From NCBI GenBank assembly GCA_024278285.1, contig JAJRTM010000254.1, forward strand, positions 1-5,499: a stretch of DNA of 5,499 bases, read 5' to 3'. A program made the translations under genes and the position numbers. Below are positions 1 to 5,499 of this stretch, piece by piece. The DNA is from Planctomycetota bacterium. Its GTDB lineage: Bacteria; Planctomycetota; Planctomycetia; Planctomycetales; Planctomycetaceae. Within the stretch, counting starts at the first letter, position 1, and each line of letters starts with the position of its first letter. The notes beneath the pieces are model-generated. The model saw nothing but the letters and a program-made list of their open reading frames with translations, was not told the DNA's origin and made no database searches.

Positions 1-1826
1 CAATGACGATTGATCCCTCACGCAATACCTATAAGTGCTGGAGTTGCGGCGAAGGGGGCGACTGCTTCAGTTATGTGATGAAGATGGAAGGGCTTGGTTT
101 TCGTGAAACGCTGGAACTGCTCGCGGAAAAAATTGGCATCGAAGTCCCCAAGTCTTCCGGGCATCAAAACGTTTCTCATTCAGGTTATAAAAAGCAGGAT
201 GTTCTTGATGCCCTCCACTGGGCGGCTGAAGTTTATCATCAAGTTTTGCTGAACGATCCGGTTGCAGAAGTTGCTCGCGACTATTTGCTGGATCGCAACT
301 TTTCTGAAGAAACGTGGCTCGATTTTCAACTCGGTTTTCATCCCGGTCCGTGGGAATGGTTGATCGAAAAAGCTCGCGGGCGTTTTACTGTCCAGCAACT
401 TGAAGCGGCTCGGCTGGTTTCAAAAAGAGGTCATGGCGACGGATACTTCGACTTTTTCCGAAACCGCATTCTGTTCCCGATCGCCAATGATCGTGGTCAA
501 ATGATTGCCTTTGGTGGTCGCGCTCTTCCTAACAGCGAAGACGAAAAGTACGGGAAGTATCAGAACAGTTCAGAAAGTCCGGTCTTCAGTAAAAGTCGCG
601 TGCTGTACGGTTTTGATCGCGCCAAAGAGGCGATGCGCACCCAGAAAAGTGTGATTGTTGTCGAAGGCTATACCGATTGCATCGCGTTACATCAGTTGGG
701 GATTACCAATGTGATCGCCACCCTCGGGACCGCACTCACGGCAGAACATGTTTCGCTGATTAAACGTTTTCGCAGCGATGGTTTTGTTGCCTACCTTGTT
801 TTCGATAGTGACCAGGCCGGGCAGGATGCGGCTAATAAAGCGCTGCCTCAATTACTTTCGCAAGATATCGAACTGAAGCTGCTGGAGCTTCCGAACAAGA
901 TGGACCCGCCAGAGTTCTTGGAAAAACATGGTTTGCAGGAATTTCAAACATTATTACAAAAAGCCCCCGACGCCTGGGAATTTAAATTCGGTAATCTGGT
1001 GAACAAATTTGGGCTGGATGGCGTCAATGCAAGAGAAAATGTGATCGAAGGAATGTTAGAGCTGTTGGCGGTTGCCCCCGGGATGCACAGAACGAACCGC
1101 GAAAACATCCTGTTAAATAAGCTGGGTAATAAAGTCGGATTACGCCCCCAGCAAGAAGATGCTTTACGCAAACAATTATCAGCTTTGCGCGCCAAGGGTC
1201 CGCAACTTGCATATACAGCTTCTCAGACACTTCATGAAATGGCACCCGAAAACGAAGATATGGCAGTTGAGGCGGATTCAACCGTTAATTACCGAGAAAA
1301 CGTGGATCAACTGCTCTATTCGACTTTGGATTGCACAAGCAGGCTGGAACAGGATTTGTTGGAAATTATATTCATGATGCCGGAATGCATCACAACAATC
1401 ACCCGGCATGGTGTTCAGAAACAGATACAAAATGGTTTGATTCGAGAAATTTTTGAACTGTGTGAAAATCTCTATCAACAGCAGCGGTTCTCAGGTATAG
1501 AATCACTCATGGTCGAGGTAGAAGACCCGGAACTGAAACGATACGTCTTGGGTACACACGAAAACGGAGTTCAAAAACAAATCGGAAAAAAATTAACGGA
1601 AACCGTGGAAGACCCCATTTTGGATGTCTGTCCGGTTTATTTGAAACAGGTTATCGAACGACTTGAATGGGAAGTGAAAGAAACCCAGCATCGCGAATCG
1701 ACGCAGTTCGTAGAGGTCCAAGCAGAAGAGCCTGCGACCGTCGGTGAGAAGATGCAAAAATTGCTGCAGGATGCGGCTCAATTTCATCAGCAACGTGTGA
1801 CGCGAAAAACAGCATCGTCCGAGTAG
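1..1826 (+). CDS. dnaG: DNA primase DnaG, 5' end outside the window
   Basis: DnaG makes the short RNA primers used by DNA polymerase at the replication fork. The visible part is 607 residues, counted from the ATG at position 3. That Met is internal: the family motif around it (S-[FM]-T-[IV]-x-P-x-[RK]) is mid zinc domain, so the true start lies upstream. Cys12 and Cys15 (CWSC) are the second half of the CHC2 zinc site; the first Cys and His are outside the window. The RNA polymerase basic region has [11 protein letters not shown] (150-160), FGGRAL and [19 protein letters not shown] (185-203). The TOPRIM domain spans about 214-295, with Glu221 in EGYTD and Asp268/Asp270 in DSD as metal ligands. 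Residues about 430-585 are a weakly conserved helical region that should be the DnaB helicase-binding domain. No catalytic residue is missing in the visible part. It sits 58 bases before rpoD, the usual operon order. Confidence 0.97.
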   Translation, partial: MTIDPSRNTYKCWSCGEGGDCFSYVMKMEGLGFRETLELLAEKIGIEVPKSSGHQNVSHSGYKKQDVLDALHWAAEVYHQVLLNDPVAEVARDYLLDRNFSEETWLDFQLGFHPGPWEWLIEKARGRFTVQQLEAARLVSKRGHGDGYFDFFRNRILFPIANDRGQMIAFGGRALPNSEDEKYGKYQNSSESPVFSKSRVLYGFDRAKEAMRTQKSVIVVEGYTDCIALHQLGITNVIATLGTALTAEHVSLIKRFRSDGFVAYLVFDSDQAGQDAANKALPQLLSQDIELKLLELPNKMDPPEFLEKHGLQEFQTLLQKAPDAWEFKFGNLVNKFGLDGVNARENVIEGMLELLAVAPGMHRTNRENILLNKLGNKVGLRPQQEDALRKQLSALRAKGPQLAYTASQTLHEMAPENEDMAVEADSTVNYRENVDQLLYSTLDCTSRLEQDLLEIIFMMPECITTITRHGVQKQIQNGLIREIFELCENLYQQQRFSGIESLMVEVEDPELKRYVLGTHENGVQKQIGKKLTETVEDPILDVCPVYLKQVIERLEWEVKETQHRESTQFVEVQAEEPATVGEKMQKLLQDAAQFHQQRVTRKTASSE

Positions 1827-1871
1827 AAAGTCACTCTTCTACAAAGGCAAGCATCCCGAGTTTATTCCTCG

Positions 1872-1877
1872 AAGGAG
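1872..1877 (+). promoter_or_regulatory. Shine-Dalgarno site of rpoD
   Basis: AAGGAG lies seven bases before the ATG at 1885, an ideal position. It fixes the rpoD start and shows that rpoD is translated independently of dnaG, which stops 58 bases upstream. I see no clear terminator or sigma-70 promoter in the dnaG-rpoD gap, so cotranscription is likely. Confidence 0.85.
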
Positions 1878-1884
1878 ATATTCA

Positions 1885-3567
<1,683 letters not shown>

Positions 3568-3596
3568 ATTTCTTTGGTGCGGAGATCAAAGCGGGT

Positions 3597-3625
3597 AGGG
3601 TACCCGGTGCGTCACGACGTACCCT
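3597..3625. repeat. REP-like palindromic hairpin after rpoD
   Basis: AGGGTAC (3597-3603) pairs perfectly with GTACCCT (3619-3625). A competing fold pairs GGTGCGT (3606-3612) with ACGTACC (3617-3623), with one G-U wobble and a CACG loop. The sequence looks like a decayed copy of a symmetrical GGTGCGTC..GACGCACC palindrome. No T-tract follows, so it is not a typical intrinsic terminator. It lies 29 bases after the rpoD stop and 21 bases before the next gene, and could act as an mRNA 3'-end stabiliser or simply be a mobile repeat. Confidence 0.5.
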
Positions 3626-3646
3626 GATTATAAGGATGGGAGTATC

Positions 3647-3946
3647 ATGCCGACGATTACTGTAATTCGCAACAAAGGTTATTTTGGATACATAAGAACC
3701 GCAAAAATCATGGCGGATGGCGTAGAAATCGGACGAGTTAAAAGCGGTGAGACTGTTGATGTGCATGTGCCCGACCTTTCAACAAACCTCTATGCAAAAA
3801 TGGACTGGGGCTGGTCGAATCCCTATCCTGTTAGCAATGTCAAAGACGGACAGACTATATATATGAACGCTTGGTTTGCTCTTAATCCGTTAAGGAACAT
3901 CGGAGTCATGCCCATACCGATTGCACTTGAAGACGCACCACGTTAG
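3647..3946 (+). CDS. Small beta-rich protein of unknown function, 99 residues
   Basis: I do not recognise a named family with certainty. The ATG at 3647 is preceded by AAGGATGGGAG (3632-3642), a good ribosome binding region, and an in-frame stop lies upstream at 3596. There is no signal peptide or membrane segment, so the product is probably cytoplasmic. The first 80 residues read as short beta strands: ITVIRN, a GYFGYIRTAKIMADGVEIGRV hairpin, a KSGETVDVHVPD turn, LYAKMDWGWSNPYPV, and a final strand after VKDGQT. The pattern of a short 'structural element' (xDGxxxGxxxxGxxxxxxVP...xxAKxDW) resembles PEGA-like single beta-sandwich domains found as small stand-alone proteins. The tail (about 82-99) is Pro-rich and probably disordered. 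The TAG stop is also the first TAG of the octamer array that follows. It lies 79 bases after rpoD and may be read with it, or be an insertion between core genes. Confidence 0.72.
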   Translation: MPTITVIRNKGYFGYIRTAKIMADGVEIGRVKSGETVDVHVPDLSTNLYAKMDWGWSNPYPVSNVKDGQTIYMNAWFALNPLRNIGVMPIPIALEDAPR

Positions 3947-4003
3947 CGGGGTAGCGGGGTAGCGGGGTAGCGGGGTAGCGGGGTAGCGGGGTAGCGGGGT
4001 AGC
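3944..4003 (+). repeat. Tandem array of the octamer TAGCGGGG, seven full copies plus a partial copy
   Basis: Seven exact TAGCGGGG units run from 3944 to 3999, followed by a partial TAGC at 4000-4003. The first TAG is the stop codon of the small gene at 3647-3946. Because the period of 8 is not a multiple of 3, the array puts TAG stops in every forward frame. On the + strand it carries seven GGGG tracts separated by the constant four-base loop TAGC, an almost ideal G-quadruplex pattern in both DNA and the sense mRNA. Exact copies suggest recent slippage expansion, so the copy number is likely to vary between strains. The last TAGC runs directly into the left arm of the next repeat. Confidence 0.95.
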
Positions 4004-4154
4004 CCGACCACTTTAGTGGTTGGGTGCCGTCAGGCACAGGATGTTCGCGCCATGTGCATTCGATTTCATTTGTACTTTCAATGAAGAAGGAACCGACATG
4101 GCGCGAACGTCTTGTTGCTACGCAACCCGGACCGCTAAAAGCGGACGGGCCACC
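3998..4154. repeat. BIME/MITE-like inverted pair of hairpin-bearing arms
   Basis: Two arms of about 58 bases face each other across a 40-base centre (4056-4095). The inner ends match exactly for 13 bp (GTTCGCGCCATGT 4043-4055 with ACATGGCGCGAAC 4096-4108), and pairing runs on to 4036/4115 with two G-U wobbles. The outer parts are diverged copies: GGTAGCCCGACC on the left matches the reverse complement of the right end. Each arm holds two small hairpins. On the left these are CCCGACCAC-TTTA-GTGGTTGGG (4003-4024) and GTGCC-GTCA-GGCAC (4024-4037). On the right they are GTTGC-TAC-GCAAC (4114-4126) and CCGC-TAAAA-GCGG (4132-4144) inside CCCG/CGGG. The structure has no coding capacity and no transposase; it fits a REP doublet or a short non-autonomous element. 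The flanks 4155-4191 and 4265-4300 show nothing I can name. Confidence 0.7.
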
Positions 4155-4191
4155 GCGATAACATCCCTGATGCCATTTAAAGTTTACCATA

Positions 4192-4264
4192 AAGCGGCAA
4201 GGCGCTAGCCGCCGGTCTTCGAGCTAACTTACACAGTTTACCGGCGGCTAGCGCCTTGCCGCTT
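4192..4264. repeat. Perfect 25-bp inverted repeat with a 23-base loop
   Basis: The left arm 4192-4216 and right arm 4240-4264 are exact reverse complements over 25 bases, for example GGCAAGGCGCTAGCCGCC in the left arm. The loop is 4217-4239 and contains a minor AACT/AGTT pairing. Each arm includes the self-palindrome GCTAGC. As RNA it would be a very stable hairpin ending 36 bases before the tsaB start. No T-run follows on either strand, so it is not a standard intrinsic terminator. It may be another palindromic mobile repeat, a transcript-processing site, or a block to read-through from the small gene. Confidence 0.9.
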
Positions 4265-4300
4265 ACAATTGATTAAACCATGAAATAATTCTCAATCGCA

Positions 4301-5008
4301 ATGCTCACTTTAGGAATCGAAACTTCTGGAAGAAATGCGAGCGTTGCATTACTGAAAAATCAAACGGTTTTAGAGCAGGCATTGCTGAAAGAAGCAGGGC
4401 GGCCCGATACCAAACGCTTGCCCGTTTGTGTCAAAGAGATGCTGCAAAAACAAGGCGTGAAACCGAATGATCTCGACTGCCTGGCGGTAAGTCGTGGTCC
4501 CGGAAGTTTCACCGGCTTACGTGTCGGCCTCGTCTTTGCCAAAACGTTCGGCTACGCCACCGGCGTCCCTTTGGTCGCGGTTGACACCTTCGCTGCGATT
4601 GTTGAGCAACTTGTTCCCTCGGAAGATCTTCCACAAGCAGGAACCGTTGAAGTTGTTGAAGATTTAAGAAAAGGCCAAATCGCCTGGCAACGATTTGTGT
4701 ATCAAAATGAAGAATGGCAACCTGAAGCCGCGATTGAAGTAAGTCTGATAGAACAATGGGCAATGTTACCCCGCGAAAATGTTTCACTTTCCGGACCGGG
4801 GATTGATCGAATTCTCAAACAGCCTCCAGAAAATCATACGCTCAATCTGGAAACAATTCTCCCCGAACAAAAACGCTCCCCCGATGCGATCGCAGTAGCA
4901 ATACTAGGACAAAAAGAACTGCTACGAACCGGCCCCGTCGATCCGTTTGAGGTGAATCCCCTCTACATCCGACGCAGCGCTGCCGAAGAAAAAAGAAACT
5001 TGCAGTAG
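4301..5008 (+). CDS. tsaB: tRNA threonylcarbamoyladenosine (t6A) synthesis protein TsaB
   Basis: TsaB is the non-catalytic partner of TsaD. With TsaE they transfer the threonylcarbamoyl group made by TsaC onto A37 of tRNAs that read ANN codons, in the cytoplasm. The 235-residue protein has the family's usual length (E. coli about 231). The N-terminal ASKHA fold starts with MLTLGIETSGRNASVALL, and the hallmark GPGSFTGLRVG is at 66-76, preceded by DLDCLAVSR. The C-terminus, NPLYIRRSAAEE, is the typical TsaB ending, so the gene is complete. As usual for TsaB, the C-terminal half is poorly conserved. No clear Shine-Dalgarno sequence precedes the ATG at 4301, but the protein start fits the family alignment exactly. 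It is separated from the upstream gene by 354 bases of repeats, so it probably has its own transcription start. Confidence 0.95.
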   Translation: MLTLGIETSGRNASVALLKNQTVLEQALLKEAGRPDTKRLPVCVKEMLQKQGVKPNDLDCLAVSRGPGSFTGLRVGLVFAKTFGYATGVPLVAVDTFAAIVEQLVPSEDLPQAGTVEVVEDLRKGQIAWQRFVYQNEEWQPEAAIEVSLIEQWAMLPRENVSLSGPGIDRILKQPPENHTLNLETILPEQKRSPDAIAVAILGQKELLRTGPVDPFEVNPLYIRRSAAEEKRNLQ

Positions 5009-5012
5009 GACT

Positions 5013-5216
5013 CAATTAAAGCCATTACGCTTCTCTGCAAATGATGCTCTGATTCCAGAGCATTGCATCAAAACAATGAGGCATTTGCGGTCGGATGTAT
5101 TGATTTATACAATCGAGGGGCCACACTTGATCCTGGAAACCAAGCCAGGTGAAGCGTGGGATGTCATTGGTGAACTCATCGAGAGTCTATTATCGAAACA
5201 GGAACCATTGTTATGA
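5013..5216 (+). pseudogene. C-terminal remnant of an alpha/beta hydrolase, possibly kept as a 46-residue ORF
   Basis: The frame is open from just after the tsaB stop and reads KPLRFSANDALIPEHCIKTM, then RHLRSDVLIYTIEGPHLILE, then TKPGEAWDVIGELIESLL, ending at TGA 5214-5216. This has the order expected at the end of an alpha/beta hydrolase: a beta strand, the acidic-residue turn (D of NDALIP), a helix, a strand, the catalytic-His turn (GPHL), then the final helix. The nucleophile elbow and all upstream parts are absent, because tsaB ends at 5008. The only ATG, 5076, gives 46 residues but has no Shine-Dalgarno sequence and starts after the acidic turn. The stop overlaps the next start (ATGA), suggesting an ancestral hydrolase-nuclease operon whose 5' gene was mostly deleted. 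A real small protein or leader peptide is the alternative. The family call is from motif recognition only. Confidence 0.5.
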
Positions 5217-5499
5217 ATCGATATTCTGTTAGAACTTGTTCTCATTTCATTCGTTTACACCCTTGGAGAATTCTGCTTCTGCTTCTGCTTCTTGTGGTCT
5301 TTGCCAGTTCGAATCTGAATGCACAAGAGCGTTCAAAAGAGGGGAAATCTACTCCCGAAACATTGCGTGTTCTTTGTTACAATATCCATTACGGACAGGG
5401 GATGGATGGGAAGTACGATGTGGCCAGGCTGGCGGAAGTGATTAAACGGGTGCAGCCGGATTTGGTCGCGCTGCAGGAAATTGATGTCTGGGTGAAGCG
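5213..5499 (+). CDS. Secreted endonuclease/exonuclease/phosphatase-family protein, 3' end outside the window
   Basis: The first 95 residues are visible. Members of this family are Mg-dependent hydrolases that cut phosphodiester or phosphomonoester bonds (DNases, sphingomyelinases, inositol phosphatases); the substrate here cannot be told. An N-terminal signal peptide is clear: a basic n-region with Arg3, Arg7, Arg14 and Arg19, a core ILLLLLLLVVFASS (20-33), and a likely cut after LNA (35-37). The mature part begins the fold with LRVLCYNIHYGQG, where Asn57 is the first metal-site residue. PDLVALQEID follows, where Glu89 is the conserved metal-binding Glu. The ATG at 5213 overlaps the TGA of the upstream remnant (ATGA). 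AGGA (5200-5203) lies nine bases before it, so translation may be direct, coupled, or both. The catalytic His and Asp near the C-terminus are beyond the window. Confidence 0.88.
   Translation, partial: MNRYSVRTCSHFIRLHPWRILLLLLLLVVFASSNLNAQERSKEGKSTPETLRVLCYNIHYGQGMDGKYDVARLAEVIKRVQPDLVALQEIDVWVK

Noticed and set aside
3..5. ATG at position 3 as the true start of dnaG
   Set aside because: It falls in the middle of the zinc-binding domain; the first Cys and His of the CHC2 site must lie upstream, outside the window.
1410..1583. GVQKQI occurring twice in DnaG (residues 470 and 522)
   Set aside because: Only six residues match and the flanks differ, so a real internal duplication is not supported.
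1823..1842. GTAGAA/TTCTAC inverted repeat across the dnaG stop as a terminator
   Set aside because: It is only 6 bp, AT-rich, with an 8-base loop and no T-run; too weak to call.
3944..4003. Octamer array as a CRISPR
   Set aside because: The units are 8 bases long and contiguous with no spacers; it is a simple tandem repeat.
3906..4190. Minus-strand frame with a repeated PRYPATPL peptide
   Set aside because: The peptide repeat is only the reverse translation of the octamer array, and the rest runs through palindromic repeats. No ribosome binding site or family match is visible.
4020..4208. Plus-strand 62-codon frame
   Set aside because: It lies entirely within the BIME-like element and the next inverted repeat, with no start signal or protein-like pattern.
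4264..4269. TACAAT as the -10 box of a tsaB promoter
   Set aside because: It matches the consensus in five of six positions, but no -35-like hexamer lies 16-18 bases upstream, and it overlaps the base of the 25-bp stem.
5044..5063. ATGCTCTG/CAGAGCAT hairpin after tsaB as a terminator
   Set aside because: The 8-bp stem has no T-tract on either strand and sits inside the protein-like hydrolase remnant, so the symmetry may be chance.

Overview
The window looks like chromosomal DNA from a planctomycete, probably a Gimesia/Planctomyces-like member of the Planctomycetales with moderate GC. This rests on the style of the DnaG, RpoD and TsaB proteins and on the many palindromic intergenic repeats. 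It is inferred from recognition, not from a database search. Every gene I can support is on the + strand.

Layout: (1) 1-1826, the 3' part of dnaG (primase), already open at the left edge. (2) 1885-3567, rpoD, the primary sigma-70 factor, 58 bases after dnaG with a strong ribosome binding site; this is the dnaG-rpoD core of the classical macromolecular synthesis operon. (3) 3568-3646, a short spacer with a REP-like hairpin. (4) 3647-3946, a small 99-residue beta-rich protein of unknown function. (5) 3944-4300, a gene-free stretch of about 350 bases filled with three different repeat modules: seven tandem copies of a G-rich octamer that begin inside the stop codon of the small gene, a large inverted pair of hairpin-bearing arms (BIME-like), and a perfect 25-bp inverted repeat. 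(6) 4301-5008, tsaB (tRNA t6A synthesis). (7) About 5013-5216, an open reading stretch that reads like the last 60 or so residues of an alpha/beta hydrolase with the rest missing. (8) 5213 to the right edge, the start of a secreted endonuclease/exonuclease/phosphatase-family protein, whose ATG overlaps the stop of the hydrolase remnant (ATGA).

DnaG, RpoD and TsaB are housekeeping proteins for replication priming, transcription initiation and tRNA modification. No shared accessory pathway is visible. The most unusual parts are the repeat-packed stretch between the small gene and tsaB, with strong potential for G-quadruplex and cruciform structures, and the truncated hydrolase that is still stop/start coupled to the downstream gene. 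I see no tRNA, rRNA, CRISPR array, transposase or convincing new multi-gene system.
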